Assembly: GCA_017309115.1 (NCBI GenBank)
Contig: JAFLEF010000008.1
Coordinates: 123,993-187,992, forward strand
Length of the DNA: 64,000 nucleotides
Direction of reading: 5' to 3'
Source: Verrucomicrobiota bacterium
GTDB lineage: Bacteria > Verrucomicrobiota > Verrucomicrobiia > Limisphaerales > UBA9464
The translations under genes were made by a program, and so were the position numbers. The stretch's first letter is position 1. Each line of letters begins with the position of its first letter. Below, piece by piece: positions 16,601 to 24,388 of this stretch. Below the pieces are notes generated by a model, which had not been told where the DNA came from, did no database searches, and worked only from the letters and a program-made list of their open reading frames with translations.

Positions 16601-16799
16601 GCGGTCGCAGACGTACTCGCCGGGGCACCACAACTTCACCGAAACCTTCATCCTGGAACCCCGGTTGGATCCTGGGGTGACTGTCGATCAGGTCCTCGCG
16701 CTGGAGGCGGCGCAGATTCGGCAGTTGGTGGTTCAGTTGGGATTCTCGGACCCGGAGATCGGCGCGTTTGGTCCGGACGGGAAGTTTCGAAAACTTTGA
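13665..16799 (+). CDS. Secreted PEP-swivel/ATP-grasp (PPDK-like) protein with reversed domain order
   Basis: A 1044-residue protein from ATG 13665, which gives a clean signal peptide (MRMFSVLRGLAMGLLLGRLG). Residues ~25-110 resemble a surface sugar/autolysin-type N-module. Residues ~295-345 form a phosphohistidine swivel domain with TPNSHVAILARGYGVPF (His ~332). Residues ~430-750 are a pyruvate-phosphate-dikinase-type ATP-grasp domain with IRFRSSTNVEDSEDF (~531-545) and the closing QVRPLHA (~744). In PPDK and PEP synthase the order is ATP-grasp, swivel, PEP barrel; here the swivel comes first and the barrel is missing. The C-terminal ~270 residues are unrecognised. A phosphotransfer role outside the cytoplasm is hard to explain, so the function is open. 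Confidence 0.8.
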   Translation: MRMFSVLRGLAMGLLLGRLGVAAVGAVDLTVQPPDAQGWVQLRSAGQSNQVHTLQASTNLLTWSEAAILHDAPVGFTDVMVAERGTRYFRLVSRPRTGADDGKNWVNLPGDSFANEPEPVFSFEDGKIRWIKWALLRDDESRVWFQNSAKYPFHYDYARLRLPAFNGLTRDQFDQQTLFRANQKAVLGAVLIAPGEFGPEFGIQVVGQDAFPREDIERWFHRVRAGLGLPLGARVFYLPTFEQAAVAEQNREWLASRGLEVASADRWLSQDARYSEGWAVGRLVYLPAAQIPAAYADGRLRPTDILLTDAVPAEIPFVAGIITLTPATPNSHVAILARGYGVPFVWFADPRIREELVTWNGREVALRTGDLWSQVRVLDVEGQLTPDLRSALAALKLPAPLKYVAKQSAGFYSTNVQNLVPADARWVGGKAANYGLLRRTIPQNAQPAIALTFDVWDEFLSQTLPGGLTLRAAIAQRLAGHTQPPNVAQLRVDLAAVQRMITDQAVVRSELRAPILAALTNAGFDPNRKIRFRSSTNVEDSEDFTGAGLYDSYSGCLLDDLDDDTTGPSRCDPEERNERGVFRAIQKVYASFYNENAFLERLRRSVKEDEVGMAVLVHHSFPDVDEWANGVATVEYRDSFGSENFEGTLVTQLGAESVSNPDSTARPEVVRFYQFSTFLDVSRTQSSSRVPLGDYVMPWNSSYRQLAQLLIQVTRGYAQLFPAKETFTLDFEYKRMSPGKLDIKQVRPLHAAKTSVPVTTFLLDEPTVWTVQEGEFGEPMAKHRAKCELIVNSDPRRLDAAGLKTSLWRAADLTFRVDTETVRLTNGPASWPEASYRFTEGAAIDRWTWGSGSAKRTFEVRASVLAQTTPPAAPWVTQKDFYHTLSVKHATPQPAFGWEGPGTTLVDDVILVPRPEINARSLEQNRSATNATKTIRVYTQFFWPENPRGPVAGYTAPNIGFVETRLEGLTPNPIVLRSPRSQTYSPGHHNFTETFILEPRLDPGVTVDQVLALEAAQIRQLVVQLGFSDPEIGAFGPDGKFRKL

Positions 16800-17107
16800 T
16801 CGGGGAAGAGAAGCTGAGTGCCGAGAGCTGAGTGCTGAGAGCTGAGTGCTGAGAGGCCGGAACGGGAAGCGGGGACGAAGCGTGGTAGGGCGAGGTTCCA
16901 CCGAGCCGCTCGCGTCCCGTCGAATTGACGCGTCGGGAGTCCACACACGAACGGCTCCGCGGAGCGTCGCCCCACCGGGGAGGGCGGGTAAGGGTAGGAG
17001 GTTGTTCCTTGTAGAACCTGATTTCGGGGATTGGGAGCGACTTCGGCGCACAAATCGCATGGCCTTCCGGCGACGTCTGGAACAGGCTGACGCCCATCGC
17101 TTCCTCC
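16800..17107. repeat. Gene-free stretch with repeat modules
   Basis: Contains an imperfect array of AGCTGAG(A/T)GC units (16812-16855), a PAL repeat at 16884-16976, and about 130 bp with no recognisable element before the Gfo/Idh start. Confidence 0.75.
16884..16976 (+). repeat. PAL repeat, copy 5
   Basis: Full-length copy with GGTAGGGCGAGGTTCCACC left arm and CGGAGCGTCGCCCCACC right arm. It follows an AGCTGAGAG array, as at other sites. Confidence 0.9.
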
Positions 17108-18133
17108 ATGAAACCTTTCCATGTCGGCGTCATCGGTCACGGCTGGGTCGCCACCGCTCACATCCCCGCCATCAACGCCACCGGCAAAGCCCGGGTCACG
17201 GCCATCTACTCGGCGCGTCCGCTGGATGAAGCGGCCCTGAGCGCCAAGTATGGATATCCGATCAAGGCCTACAACGATCTTGGTCAGATGCTCGCGGATC
17301 CGGATATTGATGCCGTCTCGGTGTGCAGTTATCCGCAGGACCATGCGAAGCAGGTCATCGCCGCCGCCCGAGCCGGGAAACACTTGATCATCGAGAAGCC
17401 GCTTGCCCTGACCTGGAAGGACTGCCTGGCGATGGACAAGGCGATTCGCGAGGCCGGGGTCAAGACATGCGTCTGTTTCGAGTGTCGCTGGTCGAGCCAG
17501 TTCCTGGTCACCAAGGCGGTTCTGGATCAGGGATTGCTTGGCGATCTGCACTACGGGGAAATTGATTACTACCACGGCATCGGACCCTGGTACGGGCAGT
17601 TCCGCTGGAACACCCGCAAGGATGCCGGGGGCAGCGCGCTGTTGACTGCCGGATGCCATGCCTTGGATGCCTTGTTGCTGTGCCTGGGAACCGACGTTGC
17701 GGAAGTCACCAGTTACGACACGCGTTCGAAGAGCCCGATCTTCGAACCGTACGAGTACACCACCAGCAGCGTGACCTTGCTGAAGTTCCGCAGCGGCAAG
17801 GTGGGCAAGTGCGCGGCGATCGTGGACTGCCTTCAGCCGTACTACTTCCACACGCACCTGGTCGGCAGCGAAGGCAGTCTGCTGGATCAGAAGTTTCATT
17901 CGAACAAGCTCCATACGAACAAGCACAAGTGGAGCGAGCTTTCGATGAAGATGCTGGATTCCGGCGACGTGAGTGATCATCCGTACCAGACCCAGTTCAG
18001 CGCTTTCTTCGAAGCGCTGGCGGTGGGCAATGAAATGCCGCTGACCAGTTTCCGGGACGCCCTCAAGACCCACGAGGTGCTGTTCGCCGCGGACAAATCC
18101 GCCGCCACGGGCAAGCCGGTCAAACTGCCCTGA
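17108..18133 (+). CDS. Gfo/Idh/MocA family NAD(P)-dependent oxidoreductase
   Basis: A 341-residue cytoplasmic sugar dehydrogenase-like protein. The Rossmann fingerprint VGVIGHGWVATAH opens the protein, and IIEKPLALTWKDC (~93-105) supplies the catalytic Lys of the EKP motif; the C-terminal alpha/beta domain contains GGSALLTAGCHALDALL. These enzymes oxidise or reduce sugar and inositol derivatives. The next two genes encode a PIG-L deacetylase and a NagB-like isomerase, spaced ~35 nt apart, so the three probably form an operon acting on amino sugars; the exact substrate is not determined. Confidence 0.92.
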   Translation: MKPFHVGVIGHGWVATAHIPAINATGKARVTAIYSARPLDEAALSAKYGYPIKAYNDLGQMLADPDIDAVSVCSYPQDHAKQVIAAARAGKHLIIEKPLALTWKDCLAMDKAIREAGVKTCVCFECRWSSQFLVTKAVLDQGLLGDLHYGEIDYYHGIGPWYGQFRWNTRKDAGGSALLTAGCHALDALLLCLGTDVAEVTSYDTRSKSPIFEPYEYTTSSVTLLKFRSGKVGKCAAIVDCLQPYYFHTHLVGSEGSLLDQKFHSNKLHTNKHKWSELSMKMLDSGDVSDHPYQTQFSAFFEALAVGNEMPLTSFRDALKTHEVLFAADKSAATGKPVKLP

Positions 18134-18166
18134 GTCGCCGCGATCTGAGCCTTTCTTCCGCCCACC

Positions 18167-18937
18167 ATGCCTGCCGTCCTCGCCCTCGCTGCCCATCCGG
18201 ATGACATCGAGTTCTACTTTGCCGGCACGATGCTGCGCCTGCGGGCAGCTGGGTGGGAGCTGCACTACGCCAATCTGTCCTCGGGAAACCTCGGCAGCAT
18301 GACGCACACGGCGGCGGAGACCCGGCGAATGCGCGAAGCGGAGGCGAAGGAGGCTGCGGCGTTGCTGGGAGCGACTTGGCACGAGCCGTTCTGCGACGAT
18401 CTCGAGATTCTCTACACCGTGCCGAATCTGCGCCGGACGACTGCGGTAGTTCGGCAGGTTCAGCCGCGCATTGTCCTGACGCATTCGCCGGTGGATTACA
18501 TGGAAGACCACATGAACGCGGCGCGTCTGGCGGTGACGGCGGCGTTTGCGAGAGGCATGCCCAACTTCTGGACCGAACCCGGCCACACGCATGTGGAACA
18601 TGACGTGACCGTGTATCACGCCATGCCGCATGGGTTGGTGACGCCGTTGCGGGAACCAGTTCGGGCGGATCTGTGGGTCGATACCACCGCGGTGCACGAG
18701 ACCAAGCGAGCCGCTCTGGCATGCCATCGCAGCCAGAAGGAATGGCTGGATGCCACCCAGGGAATGGACAGCTACCTAGTCACCCTGGATGAACTGTCGC
18801 GAAAGGTGGGCGCGCTATCCGGCCGGTACGAACATGCCGAGGGCTGGCGGCGCCGACTTCATCTGGGATTCAGCGCGGTCGATTCGGAACCCCTGGCTGA
18901 AGCCTTGGGCGCCGGTTGCCATGCGGACGGGCCCTGA
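18167..18937 (+). CDS. PIG-L family N-acetylglucosaminyl-type deacetylase
   Basis: A 256-residue zinc-dependent deacetylase. The metal-binding AHPDD motif is at ~9-13, and the second ligand region [17 protein letters not shown] (~106-122) has the typical D-x3-DH arrangement. Family members remove acetyl groups from GlcNAc-containing substrates (PIG-L, MshB, BshB). It sits 33 nt after the oxidoreductase gene and 35 nt before a glucosamine-6-phosphate isomerase-like gene, so deacetylation of an N-acetylated sugar feeding the next enzyme is a reasonable inference. No signal peptide; it should act in the cytoplasm. Confidence 0.92.
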   Translation: MPAVLALAAHPDDIEFYFAGTMLRLRAAGWELHYANLSSGNLGSMTHTAAETRRMREAEAKEAAALLGATWHEPFCDDLEILYTVPNLRRTTAVVRQVQPRIVLTHSPVDYMEDHMNAARLAVTAAFARGMPNFWTEPGHTHVEHDVTVYHAMPHGLVTPLREPVRADLWVDTTAVHETKRAALACHRSQKEWLDATQGMDSYLVTLDELSRKVGALSGRYEHAEGWRRRLHLGFSAVDSEPLAEALGAGCHADGP

Positions 18938-18972
18938 GACAACTTCCATTTCGAACGACCAACGCCACTGCC

Positions 18973-19911
18973 ATGCCTCGCAAACTCAGCGCCATTGCTC
19001 CTGATTGGTGGGATTACACCACCGTTGATTCCTCCCTCATTGCCGACGCCGCCGCGCTCACGCCGGAGAAGTTGGCCCGATTGTCGCGCCCCGGATTCCG
19101 CGTGGTGATGTACGACACGCTGGAGGATTTCTATCTGGCCGAAGCGCTGGAATACATCAGCGCCTGGCGGGAGAGCACGCCGGACAATCCGGTGGGCGTA
19201 TGCGGACCGATCGGTCCGACTGAGCAGTTGCCGCTGGTGGCTCGCCTGGTCAACACCTTGGGGTTGCAGTTGGGCTCCGCACACTTCTGGGGCATGGACG
19301 AATGGTTCGATTCCGCCACTGAGGCAGAAGTCCCCGTGACGCATCCGCTGAGTTTTGAGCGGGCGGATCGGGAACTGTGCTTCAACCGAATCGACCGAAA
19401 ACTGCGTCTGCCCGAAGCCAACCTCCATTTCCCCAAAGCCGACACCGCGGCGTATCGGGCGACCTGGCAGGCGGGCGTCCGCTGCGCCGTCATGCAGGGC
19501 GGTCAAGGCGATACCAAGCATTGGGCCTTCAACGATCCAGTCCAGCGTCGGGGCAAATGGAAGAATGAGCCGCCCCCGCCGTCGGAGTATCGCAAGTTGG
19601 CCACGCGCGTGGTGGATCTGCATCCGCTGACGCTTGCCCAAAACGCCCGCACCAGTGGCGGCGGTAACATCACGATGGTGCCCAACCGGGCCATCACCGT
19701 CGGGCCGGTCGAAACCTGGATGGCCGACAAGGTGTCCATCTGGCAGGCCGGAACCCACGACAATCCGCTCGGACAACGACTCACCGCCCTGATGATTTCC
19801 CAGAAGCTTCAGGACAGTGCGGTGCCGATGTCCCTGTTGGGCGATCATCCCAACGTTCAGTTCAACTACTACCGCGGTGGCCTGGGCACGTGCGCGGTGG
19901 AGATGCACTGA
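18973..19911 (+). CDS. NagB-like glucosamine-6-phosphate isomerase/deaminase family protein
   Basis: A 312-residue protein from ATG 18973. HFWGMDEWF corresponds to the FxxLDEY motif of NagB, and [14 protein letters not shown] matches the GIGxDGHIAFNEP active-site loop with its catalytic His, although the loop is altered (TKHW). [18 protein letters not shown] corresponds to the later substrate-binding strand. NagB converts glucosamine 6-phosphate to fructose 6-phosphate and ammonia; the altered loop suggests a related but perhaps different substrate. It ends the probable Gfo/Idh-PIG-L-NagB operon and converges with the CHAD gene, 18 bp away. Confidence 0.8.
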   Translation: MPRKLSAIAPDWWDYTTVDSSLIADAAALTPEKLARLSRPGFRVVMYDTLEDFYLAEALEYISAWRESTPDNPVGVCGPIGPTEQLPLVARLVNTLGLQLGSAHFWGMDEWFDSATEAEVPVTHPLSFERADRELCFNRIDRKLRLPEANLHFPKADTAAYRATWQAGVRCAVMQGGQGDTKHWAFNDPVQRRGKWKNEPPPPSEYRKLATRVVDLHPLTLAQNARTSGGGNITMVPNRAITVGPVETWMADKVSIWQAGTHDNPLGQRLTALMISQKLQDSAVPMSLLGDHPNVQFNYYRGGLGTCAVEMH

Positions 19912-19929
19912 GTTCGCGGTCTGGTGGGA

Positions 19930-20775
19930 TTAGGCGGCCGAAGACAGGAGTCGACGCCGCCACGTGGGCCGTTGGCGCTGGGCTTGGCGGATGAGGGTGT
20001 CGCGACGGCGTTCACACCAGTCGAGGGCGGGCGCCAAATCCCCAGCCTGTCCCGGATGCCGACGGACCCGGCGGGCCAAGGCTTGGACAAACACGTCAAG
20101 GTCCTGGATAGCGCCCAGACGTGTCTGCAACCGGCGAAGTAGATTCAGTTCACGGGCTGACGGAAGATCTTCCGGGCGGGATTCGAGAGCATAGCGCAGA
20201 CGTTTCAGGGCAATGCGCCAGTGATGCCAGGTCGTGGGGATATTCGGATCCAAAGCGACTTCGCAGTGACGGGCCTGGGTTCGAAGGTGCCGGAGTTGCT
20301 GTTGCTGGCCGGCCTGGAGGTGGAGTTCGGTGGCGGGATCCCGGCGTCGGTGGGCCCGCTTGCGGAGGGAGGCCGTGAGGGAGCGGCAGGAGACCTGGCA
20401 CAGGTCGCGAACCTGCCGCGCCGCCTTGCGCTGGCGCTGCTCGAGCCAGCGGAGAAGTGGCGGGGTGCGGGCGGATTTGGGGAGACGGTGGACTCGTTCC
20501 AGTTGGACCTGGGTATCCCGAAGATCGGCCAGCTTTCGGCGAAGCCGCTGAAGCCGGCGGCGATCCCGGGTGAGATCTCGATGCGGATCCAGCGAGTTCC
20601 AATTGTCGCACCAGCCGACGAGACGTCGGGAGAGGACCCGCAGATTGTGAACGCTCACGGTGTCGGGTTGGCGTCGGCATTGGCGCAGGCTGCGGCGGAA
20701 AGCGGCCAAATCGTGGGCGAGGGATTCCCGCAGTACGCCCGGGGAGGCTTGGGGAACTAGGAGCCGCTTGGTCAC
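19930..20775 (-). CDS. CHAD domain-containing protein
   Basis: A 281-residue, strongly basic, all-helical protein. The conserved His-containing segment VSVHNLRVLSRRLVGW (~41-56) and a later repeat IALKRLRYALESRPEDL (~188-204), followed by LGAIQDLDVF, are the hallmarks of the CHAD fold, whose lined-up His and Arg residues bind inorganic polyphosphate. CHAD proteins often localise to polyphosphate granules. No CYTH/triphosphatase gene, the usual partner, lies next to it. It converges with the NagB-like gene. Confidence 0.88.
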   Translation of the reverse strand: MTKRLLVPQASPGVLRESLAHDLAAFRRSLRQCRRQPDTVSVHNLRVLSRRLVGWCDNWNSLDPHRDLTRDRRRLQRLRRKLADLRDTQVQLERVHRLPKSARTPPLLRWLEQRQRKAARQVRDLCQVSCRSLTASLRKRAHRRRDPATELHLQAGQQQQLRHLRTQARHCEVALDPNIPTTWHHWRIALKRLRYALESRPEDLPSARELNLLRRLQTRLGAIQDLDVFVQALARRVRRHPGQAGDLAPALDWCERRRDTLIRQAQRQRPTWRRRLLSSAA

Positions 20776-21345
20776 CGAGAATGATTAGCTGATGAACCGC
20801 GGCCCGGCCCAAGGGAAAAAGTGCGCAGCGGTAGGCGGTAAGCGGTAAGCGGGGAGCGGTAAGCGGTAAGGACCCGGGGAGCGGTAAGGATGGAGGGATG
20901 GACCGCTGGGCCGTCCCGCGATTCCGAGCGAAGCGAAGGAACGCGGTCCTCGCTGGTCCGTGTCGAAGGGACACTCGCTTCGAGGACGACCCCGGGGAGG
21001 GTGTCTCCCGCGGAGGACGCCGAGATCGCGGAGCGTTGGGAGTGCGCCAGCCCTCTAGCTTTCTGGGGCTTTGGGGCGGATGGAGGGCGGGTGTGTGGAT
21101 GCACTGACGCGTCAGCAGCCGTGACGAAAAGCGGTAGCTCCGCTGCGCTGCGCGACCGCAGTCCAAGACGCTTCGCGTGGGTCACGCCAGCGAGGAAACG
21201 AACCTACAGTGTCCGCCGCGCGAACGGCTCCGCGGAGCGTCGCCCTCCGCCGAGGGAACGAGGCGCTGACTCTCCGGGAGAACTCCACGGGCTGAAGTGC
21301 GAGGAACGCGTTGGGAGGATGAATGGCGCCTCCTGCCGTCGGCGG
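20776..21345. repeat. Gene-free stretch with several dispersed repeats
   Basis: No gene recognised in 570 bp. It contains a GGTAAGC-type array (20829-20889), a TCCCGCGGAGGACGC-type repeat (21006-21035, also at 45263 and inverted near 26235), a PAL right-arm fragment (~21218-21250), and most of a ~97-bp dispersed repeat (21252-21350). Confidence 0.7.
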
Positions 21346-21350
21346 CTACG
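21252..21350 (+). repeat. 97-bp dispersed repeat (GAGGCGCTGA type), copy 1
   Basis: Runs from GGGAACGAGGCGCTGAC to CCTGCCGTCGGCGGCTAC and matches 43796-43891 over nearly its whole length with scattered differences. A shorter piece (GAGGGAACGAGGCGCTGACC) occurs at 42885-42905. It overlaps the 3' end of aroC by a few bases. Confidence 0.75.
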
Positions 21351-22431
21351 TCGCCCGGCACTGCGCTTCGTGCCGGAGGGCGTGGTCGATCAGGACCAGG
21401 GCGGTCATGGCTTCCACCATGGGCACGGCGCGGGGTAGCACACAGGGATCGTGGCGACCGCGGCCTTTCAAGGTCGTGTTCTGCAACGCGGCGTCCACGG
21501 TGTCTTGTTCGTGCATCACGGTGGCCACCGGCTTGAAGGCGACCCGGAAGTAGATCGTTTCCCCGTTCGAGATTCCGCCCTGAACGCCGCCACTCCGATT
21601 AGTGGTGGTGTGGACCCGTCCGTCCACGTTGCGAAAGGCGTCGTTGTGCTGGGTGCCGGTGTACTGGATGGCGTCGAAGCCGCTGCCGATGTCGAATCCT
21701 TTCGTGGCTGGCAGCGACAACATCGCCTTTGCTAGGTCTGCCTCCAAGCGATCGAACACCGGAGATCCCCAGCCGACCGGAACGCCCCGGGCAATCCCGG
21801 TAACAATTCCACCCACGCTGTCGCCCTCGCTCCGGACCTGCTCGATGAGTTCAATCATGCGTTCGGCCATAGCCGCATCCGGACAGCGAATGATGTTGGA
21901 CTCGATCTGCTCGGTCTGCACGGACTCGACGTCGAGGGGCGCCCGGAGATCCTTCACTTGGGTGACGGCCGCCAGGACTTCGACGCCCCAGCGCGCGCGT
22001 AGGATTTTCTTGGCGATGGCTCCGGCGGCGACCCGGCCGATGGTTTCCCGGGCGCTGCTGCGTCCGCCGCCTGGCCAAGCGCGGATCCCGTACTTGGTTT
22101 GATAGGTATAATCGGCGTGCGACGGCCGGAACTTGGTGGCCATCTCGGAGTACGCTTCGGGTCGGAAGTCCTCGTTCTTGACCCACAGGGAAATAGGTGT
22201 GCCGAGCGTCTGACCTTCGAACGTGCCGCTGAGGATCTGGACGGTGTCGGTTTCCTTGCGCGGAGTGGTGATCTTGGACTGGCCGGGTCGGCGGCGATCC
22301 AGATCCGGTTGAAGATCCGCTTCGGTCAGGGGAATGCGGGGCGGACAGCCGTCCACCACCACGCCGACGCCTCCGCCGTGGGATTCGCCCCAGGTGGTGA
22401 TGCGGAACAGTTGGCCAAACACGTTACCCAT
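21346..22431 (-). CDS. aroC: Chorismate synthase
   Basis: Converts 5-enolpyruvylshikimate 3-phosphate to chorismate, the last common step of aromatic biosynthesis, using reduced FMN. The 361-residue length fits the family. The N-terminus [19 protein letters not shown] is diagnostic; [16 protein letters not shown] and [18 protein letters not shown] (the conserved Arg/Ser loop), then [11 protein letters not shown], follow in order. The ATG at 22431 is chosen because longer frames run back through low-complexity repeats. The gene stands alone, separated from aroF by 18 kb, with repeats on both sides. Confidence 0.97.
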   Translation of the reverse strand: MGNVFGQLFRITTWGESHGGGVGVVVDGCPPRIPLTEADLQPDLDRRRPGQSKITTPRKETDTVQILSGTFEGQTLGTPISLWVKNEDFRPEAYSEMATKFRPSHADYTYQTKYGIRAWPGGGRSSARETIGRVAAGAIAKKILRARWGVEVLAAVTQVKDLRAPLDVESVQTEQIESNIIRCPDAAMAERMIELIEQVRSEGDSVGGIVTGIARGVPVGWGSPVFDRLEADLAKAMLSLPATKGFDIGSGFDAIQYTGTQHNDAFRNVDGRVHTTTNRSGGVQGGISNGETIYFRVAFKPVATVMHEQDTVDAALQNTTLKGRGRHDPCVLPRAVPMVEAMTALVLIDHALRHEAQCRAT

Positions 22432-22661
22432 GTGTCGGGAGACCTTGCGGGAAAGGGAACCGCCACAAAAGCCGGAATGAGGGAGAAAAAAGCTGAGAGG
22501 AGAAGCAGGTAAGGGGTAAGCGGAAAGGGGTAAGGAAGGCGCGAAGCGTTTGGAGTGCGGCAGCTGGGGAAAAAGCTGAGAGCTGAGAGCTGAGAGCTGA
22601 GAGGTCGGAATGGGTAAGCGGGAAGCGGGAAGCGCGGGAACCTGCTGGTCTACCCACAAAC

Positions 22662-22803
22662 CAGTTGAGAGTTGAAAGTTGAGAGTTGAGAGAAAAAACC
22701 TGAATTCCAGCACGTTAGAAATGCCGATGGGTTTGTGGACACAATGCAGATCCGGTTCACCGGTTTTCGCTCCTCTCAACTTTCAACTTTCAACTCTCAA
22801 CTG
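22662..22803. repeat. Inverted-repeat element with CAGTTGAGAGTTGAAAG arms
   Basis: Two ~31-nt arms (22662-22692 and 22773-22803) are near-exact reverse complements and flank ~80 bp of non-coding sequence. The arms are themselves built of TTGAGAG/TTGAAAG units. Half arms of the same kind occur at 31166-31198 and 26190-26217. Confidence 0.75.
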
Positions 22804-22810
22804 GCCCTTT

Positions 22811-22902
22811 GGTAGGGCGACGCTCTGCGGAGCCGATCGTGGGTGGACTGCTGGCGCGTCATTCGCCGGGACGCGAACGGCTCGGTGGAACCTCGCCCCA
22901 CC
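22811..22902 (-). repeat. PAL repeat, copy 6
   Basis: Full-length copy in the opposite orientation: GGTAGGGCGACGCTCTGCGG arm first, ending GGTGGAACCTCGCCCCACC. Confidence 0.9.
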
Positions 22903-23112
22903 GGGGGAAAAGGGTAAGGGGTAAGGGGTAAGCGGTAAGGGGTAAGCGGTAAGGAAAAGCCGCGGCCGGCCCGCCCGGCCCGTCTTTGGCGTTTTTCTCT
23001 CAGCTCTCAGCTCTCAGCTCTCAGCTCTCAGCTCGGCCGACAGGCCGATTCGAATTTGGTCGTGAACTTCCTCTTCCCTCTCCTGCCGCGACTCGGCAGC
23101 GTCGCGTTTGCT

Positions 23113-24297
23113 ATGAAACGGTGGCTACAGGGAATGTTGGTCGGGGCGATGATGCTTAGTGGACTTCTGTCCTCGGAGTCGCTGGCGGCGTCCCCGGTCG
23201 ACGAGTTCAAGAAGGACACATCCGTGGGCATTCGCGCTGCGGAGTCCCTCTCACAGGTAACCGGCATCGCCATCTCTCCGCTGCTCGGGGTCGGAGCGAT
23301 GGGAGCCTACAAATACTACCGAACCAAGCCGGAGGAACGCGCTCAGCTCCGGTGGTATGCGCAGCCGTGGTTCTGGAGTTTCGCCTTAACCATCGTGGGG
23401 GTCTGCATGCTCAAGGATTCCCTTGGGCCTGCGATTCCGACCTCCCTCAAGAAACCCCTGGATGTGCTCGAGTTGTTTGAGAACAAAGCCAGCGCGCTGA
23501 TCGCAACCGGGGCAATCATTCCGATTGCGGCCGATATCTTCGAAGCGGTGAAACCGCAGTTGTCCACCCAACTCGATCTGGCCGGAATGCACTTTGCCGC
23601 GGTGGGACTCCACAGCCTGGGCGATCTGCTCATGGTGCCCCTGGCGCTGATCGTTTACTCGGTGGTGTGGTTGGTGTCGCATACCATCAATGTCTTGGTA
23701 TTGGTGAGTCCCTTCACCACGGTGGACACGATCCTGAAATCGTTCCGAACGGCGGTGTTGGGAACGGTGGTGGGCACCCAGGCCCTGGACCCGCAACTCG
23801 GGGCGGCTTGGTCGCTGGTGGTGGTGTTGGTGAGTGTGTTGCTGGCACCTTGGGCGTTCCGGACGGTCGTGTTCGGGACGGTGTTCGCCTGGGACCTGGT
23901 CACCTTCCGGCGGATGCGGTTTACCCCGTCAGCCAAGGGCAACTGGATGTTCACCGCGCGGAAGATCGGGGCGGCGCCGCATCGGGCTTTTGGTAAACTG
24001 ACCCGGCAAGCGAACGGCGAACTGGTCTTCACTTGGCGCCCTTGGTTGGTTTTATCGGCGCGCACCGAGGTTTTGCCCCCCGGCCGATACATTGTGGGTC
24101 GCGGGCTGATCCACTCGGAAATCCTGCGGGTCGAAGGCGACCACGCCCCGGATATCTTCAACCTCCCGCCGCGCTGCAATCAGCACGAAGACCAGCTGGC
24201 CGCGTTGTATCAGTTCGATGAAGTGCGGCCGATCGGACTGCGGGCGGCCTGGGCCTGGATCAAGGGATTGTTTTCCTCGCGACCGGCCCTGGCCTGA
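23113..24297 (+). CDS. Hypothetical multi-pass membrane protein
   Basis: 394 residues from ATG 23113, which begins a good signal peptide (MKRWLQGMLVGAMMLSGLLSSESLAAS); an in-frame start at 23056 would put extra hydrophobic residues in front and is less likely. About four or five helices lie in residues ~65-255 (FWSFALTIVGVCMLKDSL, LIATGAIIPIAADIF, MVPLALIVYSVVWLVSH, LVVVLVSVLLAPWAF). The C-terminal ~120 residues are soluble and include a strand-rich LVFTWRPWLVLSARTEVLPPGRYIVGR segment. The layout (domain near SPLLGVGAMGAYKYYRT) hints at a DUF4126-like or similar family, but I do not recognise it firmly. It is 91 bp upstream of the RbsA-like ATPase. Confidence 0.7.
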   Translation: MKRWLQGMLVGAMMLSGLLSSESLAASPVDEFKKDTSVGIRAAESLSQVTGIAISPLLGVGAMGAYKYYRTKPEERAQLRWYAQPWFWSFALTIVGVCMLKDSLGPAIPTSLKKPLDVLELFENKASALIATGAIIPIAADIFEAVKPQLSTQLDLAGMHFAAVGLHSLGDLLMVPLALIVYSVVWLVSHTINVLVLVSPFTTVDTILKSFRTAVLGTVVGTQALDPQLGAAWSLVVVLVSVLLAPWAFRTVVFGTVFAWDLVTFRRMRFTPSAKGNWMFTARKIGAAPHRAFGKLTRQANGELVFTWRPWLVLSARTEVLPPGRYIVGRGLIHSEILRVEGDHAPDIFNLPPRCNQHEDQLAALYQFDEVRPIGLRAAWAWIKGLFSSRPALA

Positions 24298-24388
24298 GCG
24301 GGCGGTCCAGTTGGGGTGACTGCGATTCACCGCGTTCACCGGCTTCCGTGGCGTCGTTCTCGACGTCGTTTCGGGAGCCGGTTATTAT

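Larger units (their letters stand above)
22432..23112. repeat. Gene-free stretch: nested repeats
   Basis: 681 bp without a recognised gene. It holds a shortened GAAGCGTTTGGAGTGCGGCAG repeat (22542-22565), a GAGAGCTGA array (22574-22603), an inverted-repeat element with CAGTTGAGAG arms (22662-22803), a PAL repeat (22811-22902), GGTAAG arrays (22914-22955) and an inverted 9-mer array (22997-23033). The two 9-mer arrays bracket everything between them. Confidence 0.8.

Noticed and set aside
16733-18727. A 664-codon minus-strand frame across the Gfo/Idh and PIG-L genes
   Set aside because: It covers two well-supported plus-strand genes and an intergenic repeat, with no domain of its own.
22432-22779. 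An upstream extension of aroC of 116 codons
   Set aside because: It would translate repeat arrays (LSALSSQL-type sequence). The family N-terminus begins at 22431.
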